Positions 35,527-47,800 of a stretch of DNA of 64,000 nt are shown piece by piece (the first letter of the stretch is position 1; the number at the start of each line of letters is the position of its first letter). The translations under genes and the position numbers were made by a program. The notes beneath the pieces were generated by a model. It was not told where the DNA came from and did not search any database. It saw only the letters and a program-made list of their open reading frames with translations. Where the stretch lies: contig JAUPFP010000002.1 of the NCBI GenBank assembly GCA_036925085.1, positions 8,521,890 through 8,585,889 of the forward strand, given 5' to 3'. Source of the stretch: Brachycybe producta. Taxonomy: Eukaryota > Arthropoda > Diplopoda > Playtdesmida > Andrognathidae.

Positions 35527-35804
35527 GAAACTCAGAAGTTAAAATTGTCCTCACAAGATTTCAAGAAAATGTTTGAAAGATTTCTTTTTGATTTCGTTGA
35601 ATGGCCATGAAATAATGTTTTAAGTTTTGCGTTATTTCCGGTTCATACCGGAAGTGGTGTGTGTGTGTGTGTTTTTTAGCGCCCTTTGAGAGGCATTTTT
35701 TCATTCTGCAAAACCTATTTTTTTGGGTCTATTGAAACGCGTTGGAAAAGGATAAAATTGACATTCATTGCACGTCATAAATTCAATTGAAACTTTTATT
35801 TTTT

Positions 35805-35848
<44 letters not shown>

Positions 35849-35934
35849 ATAGCGACAGATCAATATATTCAACAGCAAATAATATCCAACGTATAGATCT
35901 ATAATAATATATATATAGATATACATAAATAAAA
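35527..35934 (+). promoter_or_regulatory. Probable 5' UTR part of the first coding exon, with GA repeat
   Basis: A strong acceptor (pyrimidine run then CAATAG) ends at 35526, so a 5' UTR exon may start at 35527 and run to the ATG. Alternatively transcription starts inside this stretch. A (GA)n tract of about 19 units lies at 35807-35846, followed by TATA-like runs. The start context is AAAAATGC. Confidence 0.4.
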
Positions 35935-36046
35935 ATGCATCGTGCCATGAAGATTAAAATCACCGACTTGAATCCGCACTTGACGTGTGTCTTGTGTGCT
36001 GGGTATTATGTCGACGCTACGACCATCGTCGAATGTCTTCATTCAT
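35935..36046 (+). CDS. PCGF4-like (BMI1): PCGF exon 1 (first half of the RING)
   Basis: Codes residues 1-37 plus one base, [16 protein letters not shown] then CVLC and ECLHS. The donor GTACGT is at 36047. The start and the [10 protein letters not shown] block are the usual N terminus of BMI1-type proteins. Confidence 0.95.
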
Positions 36047-36050
36047 GTAC

Positions 36051-36090
<40 letters not shown>

Positions 36091-38809
36091 TATTACTACT
36101 ACTATTATTATTACGAAGACATATATGTTCAATATTTTGTAATTTCTCGTTGAATTTTGCTTGTATTCCTTTATGCATGATTTTTAGGCAATGTTTATAA
36201 TGCCGAAAACAATCACTGCAAGCATTCATTGCTTGCTGTAAAGGCTGATCCACATCAAGCTGATAAAAGTGCAACATGAGTTCGAGACAAAAACACTAGA
36301 AAAAGCAGATTTGGAAACGAAATAAGTTTGAAACAACTGTCAGCAGTACTCGAGACGAAATCACAACAACTTCAACTTTGTGACACAATATATGGACAAA
36401 TTTGAGTTTTGTTCTGTTTCTATAGCTGTGATACGTAAACTATGCAACAGTTTTGTTGTTGTTTAAATACTAATTGGCCACACTGCACAGAACAGAGTTG
36501 ACAAAATGTTGACTTGCTGCAAGACATATATGGATAGCTTTTGAAATTGCAGACAAAACAAAAGACAAAAGTTGCAGAAATGTTTTTAGAGTTGTTTCCA
36601 ATTTGTCTTGTGAAAGACTTGTGTTTCTGCTTTGTTTTTGTTTTGTCAGCTTTATGTGGATCGGCGTTTACACTCATAAGTTACCAGTCTCTGCGGCCAT
36701 ATTAAGCAGTAATATTTCAAGGCACGTTTAGAAACTTTCTCGTTGTGTCATCATAATTACATTTGACGACAAAGCGGATGACTTCATGCGCGACTATAAA
36801 AGCATAGTCAGCAATAAACTGAACGTGATTTGTCATTATGATGCAGATCATGAAAGCGGCAGTGCTTCAATTATAAATCTGGCATACGAATTTCATCGTG
36901 ATTATGTTATTTTTAAACCTCCACTCTATAGCCCTGAATGTACAAATTGGAAATTTTGGAAAGGGGAAGAAGTGAAAGTGTACAGCTTGGTTCTGGTTCT
37001 AGACAGTTGTCTATATTGGGAACCACTATCCCTGTTTTGATTAAGTTGTGCCCCCTATGTTTCTTAGTGTATTCTTACTTTATTGGCCTTGTTTAAAGTA
37101 AATTATTAGTTTCCTACCTTTTCTTGATGCTTGTTTGGATGTCCAGTTGATTTGAGGTTGTGGAGTTGATTGCTGAATTTGCACACACTTAAATTAAACA
37201 CCAACTCAAATGATGATCACAACACTATGAAGTTTGCTTACAATTTATTGTTTGAACATGTAACCAACTAAAATTATTTATATTTGTCAAGGTGTAAACC
37301 AACCAAAAATTTTAAGTTCTATAAGCATAAACCAACCAAGATTATTTAGAATTCTCAATGTGTAAACACAAACCAAAATTATTTAGAGTTTTCAATATAT
37401 AAACCAACCAAAATTATTTAGAGTTCTCAATGTATAAAACCAAAACTATTTAGAGTTCTAAATATATAAACCAAAATTATTTAGAGTTCTAAATGTATAA
37501 AACCAAAACTATTTAGAGTTCTAAATATATAAACCAAAATTATTTAGAGTTCTAAATGTATAAAACCAAAATTATTTAGAGTTCCAAATGTATAAACCAA
37601 AATTATTTAGAGTTCTAAATGTATAAACCAAACTTATTTAGAGTTCTAAAAGTGTAAACCAAAATATCTTCTAAGTTCTAAATGTGTAAGCCCAAAATAT
37701 CTTCTAAGTTCTGAATGTGTAAGCCCAAAATATCTTCTAAGTTCTAAATGTGTAAGCCCAAAATATCTTAGAGTTCTGAATGTATAAGCCCAAAATATTT
37801 TAGAGTTCTGAATGTGTAAGCCCAAAATATTTTAGAGTTCTGAATGTGTTAACCCAAAATATTTTAGAGTTCCATATGTGTAAACCAACCAAATTATTTC
37901 TAAGTCCTAAAAATATACTTTATAAATCAAATAAACATTATAGATTCCCATTGGAATCTATAACACCTAAGTGAAAAATCTAAGTCCCCAACTGTTACTA
38001 ACCAACCCTAACAACCTACTCCTCTCAGGAGAGTCTAACACTCTCCTCTCCCTTGAAAGTCTACATCTCTTCACGACGAGAGCCCAACACCTCTCCTCCT
38101 TGAGAGTCTGCCACACTCTGCATGAAAACCAAAAATGAACTGAATATAATTCAGATTTTAGTCAATTCTAGTTTCTAATTGGTCAATATGATGTGTTTAT
38201 TTCATTGTCTCATTGGTCAGTCTTATGATTGACAAGTGAAAGTATTGTGATTGACAGGAAACACTAACATGACATCAGGTGTTGAGAAAAGTTACATTAA
38301 ATGTAAACACAGGTGTGACCTTTCTTAGAAAAGGTTAATTTTAAGTGTTAGTTTGCTTTAAAAGTAACGATAGAATAATATTATATCTTATTATGATTGA
38401 CAGGCCATTTTAACGTTTCCTCTTATTGTGACAGCAAATCTCATAAATTATAATACAATTTTGACCTTTGTCATAAAAGGTTACCTTTTTGTGATATTAT
38501 TTTCACACCCCCAGCCTAGTCACCGTATGATATTTTGTTAATGTGTGGTGTGTATGCCTATTGTAGTTAATTATTTCTTCTTTCTATTATCATTGTTTCA
38601 CTTAAGGTGTTATATTACACCTTTTAACTTTTCTTCTTTCTATTCACTTAAGGTGTTATATTACATCTTTTAGCTTTTACATACGACACACCTGTTATGA
38701 CACTTGTTTACATTTTAAACTTTCTTCTTCTCTATCGTCTATTCTTTTTCAGGTGTCACATTACACCTTTCTAGTTAAACACCTGTTTTCATTCACAAGT
38801 TCTTTTAAA

Positions 38810-38845
<36 letters not shown>

Positions 38846-41800
38846 TATTATTACTATTATTATTATTATTATTATTTCTATTCCTCTTTTTATTTTTTCC
38901 TTTTTGTTTGTATTTATTTTAAATTCTGTTTTTTGTGTATATGTATAAATTAATGTTAGGTGTTTGTGGTGTATTATGATTCATTTTTGAACACCTAACA
39001 TCCCTACCCCCTAAATTTAACTTCCATGATTTTCTTTGTGAAATTTATCTTAATTTTAAATTTTCCAATTACTATTTCCTAGTTTTCTACTTATTTCTTT
39101 TCCTCATGTTAGCATTTTACATCATTTTAGCACTTCTATATCTCTTCACTCTTGAATAATTTTACAAATCAATTGTAGCACAATTTTAGAAATTGCTCAC
39201 AAATTCTATTAGTTCATTGTTTTGGCGTAGTCCTCTTGACGGTTTCGTATAGATGTCATCAGATGGTTACCAGGTTGTCATCTGCTGATTGATGATCTGT
39301 TAATCAGTTCCTGTTGAAATTGTCCTTTAGACCACAATGTCAAACGTTCAGTCTGATGAAAGGTTGAAGTTCTCCCAAAGTGGCAAACCAAGATCCAAGT
39401 CTTCCAAGTATTAGTCTGCTTTTCTGAAGAGATTTTTTGATTAACTGTTATAACATCTGGTATTAGTCTGCTTTTCTGAAGGAATTGTCAACTTGCTAAC
39501 CCAGCATCTGTTGAGGTTTTCGATGATGTTCCAATTTTTTGATGAAAGTACAAAGCTCCAACATGAATGTGGATACAATGTTCCAATTTTTTGTTAACAA
39601 TCAATACACTTCAATTGACACTTTTAGTACTTGTTATAAGAGTGAGAGATCTGGTACCTTTAGACAAATGGAACAGTCATTTTACCACATTTCTAATTTT
39701 CTGTTTTTTTTTTCTACCACTAATTATCCTAACTATCTTCCTACCATAATCTATCCTTCCTAACACATTTCTGAAATAGCAGCATAATTTTTTGTTGGTC
39801 TATAAGATATAAACATACAATACACATTACAAATATACATAATAAATTTCAGACAGTTTTAGCTATTATTTTAACATGTAAGATTACCATACCGGTTAAT
39901 AATATTACAATAATCATTGCATAGGTTAAATAAAATGGCATACATTGTAGATTATATAACATTTCATAACACATTATACATGTCATTTTTTTTTTCAAAT
40001 ACTTTTTAACTTCAACATGGAATTTGTCTTCCATCATATAACCTTTTTTAGATATGAAGATTGTATGAATTGTGCCAGATTCCATTCCAAACTCAGGATT
40101 TATAATCACCTGTTTTTTCCCATATGTGAACTTCTTTCTGTTCCATCTTTTCTGATTATGGTGCCTTCTGCACTAACTAATGATGGAATTAATAAATTTA
40201 ATGAAGTTCACCCCATCCTCAATTTTGAATGTGTCCATTCCCAATAATTTTGCCCTTGACATTTGTTCTTCTTGTAAATATGTCAGATACCTTGAAATAA
40301 CAATTCTTTATATGATATTCCAAACTTCTGATTGTATCCCTTGTTATTCATTTAGATTATATTCCCATTATATATTTAATTATGTTACTTGTATTATATT
40401 CAATTAAATTGTTCCCAATATATAGATCATTAAATTTCACATTTTCCTAAATTCCTTTCCTTTAGGAACAATATACCATTTTACCTCTTATTTATTGTCA
40501 TTTTCAGCATTTTTATTTGCTGAAATCTATTTTTGCTGAAACCCTTTTTTCATTTTCAGCATCTCATTATTTCCTAATTATAATTACTTTATTTTCTCAT
40601 TTTATCTTTTATTTTCTCATTTTACCTTTATCTTTTATTTTCTCGGATATCAAATTTATTGACTTATCAAAGGTATTTGGGAATGGATTCTTGCTCCATT
40701 GTAACCCCTGTTTGGCTTAGACTAAGAGCACATTATGGGCATGGACTCTTGTTCCATGAATTATCCCTTTATCATTTTGACTCGCATCCATGGTTTGTAA
40801 GAATGAAATCTTTTTCCATTTTTCAATTACCACCATATAGCCTCACCATTGACATTTCAATTGTTTTGATTCCCTGGATTCCATTGGGCTTCCTACCCCC
40901 TGGACTGATTCATCATTTTCTTTTTATTCCATTATGCTTCATTTTTTTTTTTTAACTTCTATTATCATAACTTTAATTAACTTACTCTTTATTCTAACTA
41001 TAAAACTTATTTTCCTTTTTTACACGGACAATCCATTGTCCAACATTAATGCTTTAATCACTATCTCATCTTAACTTATTCCGGACAGTCCATCGTCCAA
41101 CATTAATGCTTTAATCACTATTTCATCTCAAATTATTCCGGACAGTCCGTCGTCCAACATTAATGCTTTAATCACTATTTCCTTTTAAATTATTCCGGAC
41201 AGTCTGTCGTCCAACATTAATGTTTTAAATCACTATTTGTTTTCATTCACTTTCTGTTTTACTCCTGTTTTCCTGTAACTCATCACTGCATGATGATTGC
41301 TCTATTACTTCTTATTTGCACTTTTAAACTTAATTTTCTCAATTACACGGACAACCTGTTGTCCAACATTACTGCTTTTAAATCCCTGTTTCATTTCTTA
41401 TGTCGTTCCGGACAATCCATTGTCCAGCAGTAATGTTTTAAATCACTATTTCATTTTATTCATTTTTCCCTTTTACTTCGGTTTTCTTAACATCGTCATT
41501 TTTCATGAATTCTTCTTTAGGGCACCTATACACTTTTATCTATCTAACTTCTGAACTTAATCTTTTTGGTCTCAATTTAATTTAACCCAAATTTCCCATG
41601 CACTAATTTCTCATTTTCTTCTTCAGCTAAAATAATCCTAATTGTTTCTTGTAAATTGTTCCCTTACAAACCCCACAAAATTTTAAAGAACCACACCCAA
41701 ATTTTGTAAAATTGTCCGCTTTTCTGGGACTTTTTGTTTGGGAGCGTGCGTGTATGTGTGGGAGCAAGCAGAAACAACAAAAATATCGCATATGTACTTA

Positions 41801-44800
41801 TATCTACTTAAAACTACTTATTCGGCCATTTGAAAACATCAATCTAAAAGGTCTGAAAAACATTGAGAAGGGAAAAAAAAATTTTCAAAGGTTTCACTAT
41901 TAATTAACATTAATATGTATTTTAATAGGGAAAACATTCAGAAAATTACAACAAAAATTAGAACCCAGGAATTCAAACTTCAGCTTTAAATCAAAAAGGG
42001 GAACACTGAACTCAACAAGGATAAAATCCTGTCGACTGCGCCACTTGTTATTTTTAAACCTCCACTCTATAGCCCTGAATGTACAAATTGGAAATTTTGG
42101 AAAGGGGAAGAAGTGAAAGTGTACAGCTTGGTTCTGGTTCTAGACAGTTGTCTATATTGGGAACCACTATCCCTGTTTTGATTAAGTTGTGCCCCCTATG
42201 TTTCTTAGTGTATTCTTACTTTATTGGCCTTGTTTAAAGTAAATTATTAGTTTCCTACCTTTTCTTGATGCTTGTTTGGATGTCCAGTTGATTTGAGGTT
42301 GTGGAGTTGATTGCTGAATTTGCACACACTTAAATTAAACACCAACTCAAATGATGATCACAACACTATGAAGTTTGCTTACAATTTATTGTTTGAACAT
42401 GTAACCAACTAAAATTATTTATATTTGTCAAGGTGTAAACCAACCAAAAATTTTAAGTTCTATAAGCATAAACCAACCAAGATTATTTAGAATTCTCAAT
42501 GTGTAAACACAAACCAAAATTATTTAGAGTTTTCAATATATAAACCAACCAAAATTATTTAGAGTTCTCAATGTATAAAACCAAAACTATTTAGAGTTCT
42601 AAATATATAAACCAAAATTATTTAGAGTTCTAAATGTATAAAACCAAAACTATTTAGAGTTCTAAATATATAAACCAAAATTATTTAGAGTTCTAAATGT
42701 ATAAAACCAAAATTATTTAGAGTTCCAAATGTATAAACCAAAATTATTTAGAGTTCTAAATGTATAAACCAAACTTATTTAGAGTTCTAAAAGTGTAAAC
42801 CAAAATATCTTCTAAGTTCTAAATGTGTAAGCCCAAAATATCTTCTAAGTTCTGAATGTGTAAGCCCAAAATATCTTCTAAGTTCTAAATGTGTAAGCCC
42901 AAAATATCTTAGAGTTCTGAATGTATAAGCCCAAAATATTTTAGAGTTCTGAATGTGTAAGCCCAAAATATTTTAGAGTTCTGAATGTGTTAACCCAAAA
43001 TATTTTAGAGTTCCATATGTGTAAACCAACCAAATTATTTCTAAGTCCTAAAAATATACTTTATAAATCAAATAAACATTATAGATTCCCATTGGAATCT
43101 ATAACACCTAAGTGAAAAATCTAAGTCCCCAACTGTTACTAACCAACCCTAACAACCTACTCCTCTCAGGAGAGTCTAACACTCTCCTCTCCCTTGAAAG
43201 TCTACATCTCTTCACGACGAGAGCCCAACACCTCTCCTCCTTGAGAGTCTGCCACACTCTGCATGAAAACCAAAAATGAACTGAATATAATTCAGATTTT
43301 AGTCAATTCTAGTTTCTAATTGGTCAATATGATGTGTTTATTTCATTGTCTCATTGGTCAGTCTTATGATTGACAAGTGAAAGTATTGTGATTGACAGGA
43401 AACACTAACATGACATCAGGTGTTGAGAAAAGTTACATTAAATGTAAACACAGGTGTGACCTTTCTTAGAAAAGGTTAATTTTAAGTGTTAGTTTGCTTT
43501 AAAAGTAACGATAGAATAATATTATATCTTATTATGATTGACAGGCCATTTTAACGTTTCCTCTTATTGTGACAGCAAATCTCATAAATTATAATACAAT
43601 TTTGACCTTTGTCATAAAAGGTTACCTTTTTGTGATATTATTTTCACACCCCCAGCCTAGTCACCGTATGATATTTTGTTAATGTGTGGTGTGTATGCCT
43701 ATTGTAGTTAATTATTTCTTCTTTCTATTATCATTGTTTCACTTAAGGTGTTATATTACACCTTTTAACTTTTCTTCTTTCTATTCACTTAAGGTGTTAT
43801 ATTACATCTTTTAGCTTTTACATACGACACACCTGTTATGACACTTGTTTACATTTTAAACTTTCTTCTTCTCTATCGTCTATTCTTTTTCAGGTGTCAC
43901 ATTACACCTTTCTAGTTAAACACCTGTTTTCATTCACAAGTTCTTTTAAATATTATTATTATTATTATTATTATTACCATTATTATTACTATTATTATTA
44001 TTATTATTATTTCTATTCCTCTTTTTATTTTTTCCTTTTTGTTTGTATTTATTTTAAATTCTGTTTTTTGTGTATATGTATAAATTAATGTTAGGTGTTT
44101 GTGGTGTATTATGATTCATTTTTGAACACCTAACAATTATTATTATTATTATTATTATTCTTTGAATAAATGTGAAATGCTTTAGAAAAAAAATTGGAAA
44201 TAATATGTTTCAAATTGTGTTTTGTTTTACAATATAAATGTTTGTTGATTTTCAGTTTGTAAGACATGCATAGTGAAGTATTTGGAGGGCAGTAAGTTCT
44301 GTCCGATATGCGATGTCCAAGTGCACAAAACGAAGCCACTTCTGAGCATCAGGTGACTTTTTTTGTTTACAAGCGACGACGTGTGACAAAATTTATCTGA
44401 GAGACAGATTGTGTGTGTGTGTGAGAGGGAGAGAGAAAGAGAGAGAGAGCGAGAGCGAGAGAGAGAGCGAGAGCGAGAGAGAGAGAGAGAGATGAGGATG
44501 ATGAACTACTTTATACCAGATCAATTCAAAGAACATTAATTTTTAACTATTTGAAAGTGTCTAGAGAAGTTATAATTGAGAGATGGGGTAAAGGGAGTAA
44601 AAGATGGCGATTGAGAGCGAGAAGAAAAAAGTGTGACAGATAGAGAGAGAGAGCAAGTGCTAAATGGAGAGAAAACGCTAAAGGGAGAGAGCGAGTGGGA
44701 GAGTGCTAATGAGAGAGAGCGTGCGCTAAAGGAAGAGAGGACTAGAGAGAGGAAGAGAGAGACAGAGAGATAGAGAATGAGAGAGAGAGCGGAGAATGAG

Positions 44801-47800
44801 AGATGGAGAGATGGAGAATGAGAGATGGAGAATGAGAGATGGAGAATGAGAGATGGAGAGATGGAGAATGAGAGAGAGAGAGAGTGAGCGGATAATGAGA
44901 GAGAGATGGAGAATGAGAGAGAGAGAGATGGAGAATGAGAGAGAGAAAGATGGAGAATGAGAGAGATAAAGAAATATAGCTAGACGGGATGGATGGACAA
45001 AATTTGACAACTTTTGTTTTATTTTCATTTTTCTACTTAAAAAGGTCTGACAAGACGCTGCAGGACATTGTATATAAACTCGTTCCCGGTCTTTTTAAAG
45101 GTGACTTTTGTTGTTTCTTTAATCTAATCATTTCTAATTGTGTTTAATTTTGTTTTTTGTCTTTCTTAATTAATAATAGCGGAAATGAAGAGAAGGAGAG
45201 AATTTTATGCCCTTCATCCAGATGCAGGTTTGTTACTACTATTTGTTAATTATATTTTAGAAAATTATGTCTGAATAGAGTCTATGTCGCACTTTGGCTG
45301 GAAGAATGAGTGAGAAAATGATTTTAAAGAAGATTCATGGCTTAACTTTGCTGAGCTTTTCAAGTGCAAAAACCGTTTTAACTATTCACAATATCCATTT
45401 ATTTGTCTCCCCTACAATAGTTTGAGATAAAAAAAAATGCAACTTTAACCTCATTTTTCCCAAAAAAAACGCTTCCAGCCGAGGTGCGATGTGTCAAAAT
45501 CATTACAGCTAATGGCTTATCTACACCTAAAACGTTTAATGTATTTAAATATTAAACATGTTCTACAGAGCCCTGCTAAGGACAAACAAACAATAGATCT
45601 ATCTATATCAAATTCAAATTATTTATTTAATATCTCTATTATATTAAGTGAATATTAAAATGTATTAAATTTGTATTTTAATATAAACTGGGTTAGTCTA
45701 GCAAAAAAATTGATCTATTATTTCAATTTGTTCAGATATTATGTCAATTTATCTTGTTCGTGTCCTTAACTGGACTTCTTATAGGTCTAGATCTAGATTT
45801 AATTAAACTAAAGACATTTAACTTGAATGCGCTCGTTATACCTTCGACACACGCACATTTAAATGCATTTAAATATTAAACACGTTCTATAGAGCCCTGT
45901 GAAGTGCAAGTGGACAATATGTCGAATTCAATTTATTCAGTTAATAATCTCAAAATATTGAGTTAATACTTAAATATAATATATAAACTATTGACAAAAT
46001 ATTGATTTAGTATTTCAATTTAAAATATTAATGATAAAGTCAGTTTTTATTTGGGTTCATGTCCTTAACTGGATTCCGTATAATTCGCCTAAATACATTT
46101 AACTTGAATTCATTTAGTTCATGTGTGTACAAGGTATTAGGATCATGCACCTAATGCATTGCATATACAGCATTACAGAAAAATGACGTTACCACAATGA
46201 CGTACAATAATAAACATTGCATTGTGGTACAAGGCACCGGCTTTGGCGTCATTTTTCTGTAATGTTGTATGCAGTGTATTTGCTATATGTACATGATCGT
46301 AACGAGAGCAGAATGCATCTAGCTTAAATGTACGTAACGTATATATGAGGGGAATTACGAACAAAAAACTGCCAGAATTGGTGCGGATTCGTCGACGATT
46401 AAAAACGTTGAATATTCTCTGCTTATATTTAATATCCTCTGATGAGGAGGTTTAAATGTTGAGGCTAGTAATTCCGTATATAGTTAATGGAGAGTTGGTG
46501 GATGTAAGTTTGGTAACGTTTTGGCACCAATCTCTTATGTTACAATCTTCGTCTTATAGCTAGTCTCGATTTCCAACCCTCCTTGTCTTATAAAATTAAT
46601 GAGATTGTTAGTGTGTGAGAGAGAGAGAGAGAGAGAAAAATGGCCGTTTCCGGGAAGAAAAAACTAGAACTAATTTTGGATTTTTAACCTCATAAAAAAC
46701 TATAATGATTGTTATTTAATAGTATTTTTGTAAAATGAAAAATGTTAACTGAAAAAAACAACAACTGGCAATTGTTATATGGATATCGGCGTCTAGAAAT
46801 TCTTTGTAATTTTGATGATTCAGATAAGAAAAATCCACCCAAAAAAACAGTAAATTTGTGATGATAAAATTGTTTTCAAAATCTCGGAAGTAAAACGGAT
46901 GTTTTTGGGGAAAAAAACAAAGATTTGTTTTGAAACTTTTTTTAAGATTTCTGCATTGGACGTTAGATAGATATAGAGTTCTATAGATGCTATAGTTTTA
47001 AGATATTTTGAATAGAATATTTAATAAAGAGAATGTTTGGAAACTGAAAATATTTTCATTCTGAAGTTTTTTATGCCATTTTAAAAATTCGTTTCCACTA
47101 AATGCTGCTGCAAGAAATATGAAATTTCCAGCGTTTTTATGTTATTTTTCATTCAAATTTAATATAGATTATTTCAATTTTCTGGCGGAATTTTTACTTT
47201 CTCTTTACGGAACCCCATTTGGGAAACGTTGCAGTGTCGACTAAACATTTTAATGCTTTGATTTTGTAAACTGTGAATGTTTAGGTACATGAAGTATTTA
47301 TATATAGGTTACGGACTTTTACAGCTGGACATCACATTTTTGTTCTAGGCCTATTATAATCTTTTATAAGAAGTTCAAACTGTATCCACCACTGACATAT
47401 TTATTAACTTCTTATGAAGCGGAGCATGCATACTGGACAAGTCTACATTTTTACTAATGCATGTTCTTATTTAAGGCTACAGATCAACCTAAAGTTAGAG
47501 TAGACTTTTATTGTATAATCTATATTTAGGCCACTGTATATACCCTTAATGTCTTTGAAAACCACGAACTTGTTTTACCATAAACCTGGCCTTATTATTT
47601 ATAGACCTATATATAATTATTTAATGCTGCCTTATAGCCAAGAGCCAAATGTCAAAAACTCGTTTCTAGGCCAGTAAAGTCACTGAAGTTATACAGAACG
47701 GAATAAACAGTGTTAATAGATTAGATAATGTTACTATAGCGTGAGTTAATTTAACAGGTTTCAAACACTTATTATACACAGAACGCGCGACATTAACAAA

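Larger units (their letters stand above)
39001..42045 (-). other. Non-coding interior of the LARD
   Basis: The frames found (for example 39849-40109 minus, 40659-40955 plus) show no gag, pol or other domain. The + strand is T-rich. Known signals are the polypurine tract (39001-39012) and the primer site (about 42026-42043). A 57-61-bp repeat with hairpins lies at 41026-41425. Confidence 0.75.
36905..44135 (-). mobile_element. Antisense LARD-type LTR retroelement inside PCGF intron 1
   Basis: Two copies of a 2.1-kb sequence (36905-39000 and 42046-44135) flank a 3.05-kb interior. On the minus strand the LTR reads TGTTAGGTG...AAATAACA. The 5' LTR is followed, after AG, by TGGCGCAGTCGACAGGAT, a close match to the complement of a metazoan tRNA-Ser 3' end. 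The interior ends in AGGGGGTAGGGA, a proper polypurine tract. ATTA flanks both ends as a probable 4-bp target duplication. No gag or pol frame is present, so it would move only with help. The LTR copies differ, as far as I compared them, by one base and two ATT units. Confidence 0.9.

Noticed and set aside
35985..36200. Poly-Leu/Tyr/Asn proteins around the ATT run
   Set aside because: Microsatellite translation. The true frame ends at the exon 1 donor at 36047.
36786..37040. 84-codon frame upstream of the LARD
   Set aside because: It crosses the LTR boundary at 36905, so it cannot predate the insertion as one gene, and no domain is recognised.
37280..37890. CRISPR-like array of 30-bp repeats
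   Set aside because: Units are directly tandem with no unique spacers, the array lies within an LTR, and the genome is eukaryotic.
36905..44135. Segmental duplication rather than an LTR element
   Set aside because: TG...CA ends, primer site, polypurine tract and flanking ATTA together fit an LTR element much better.
44726..45028. Ser/Leu-rich minus-strand protein
   Set aside because: Translation of the GA minisatellite in intron 2.
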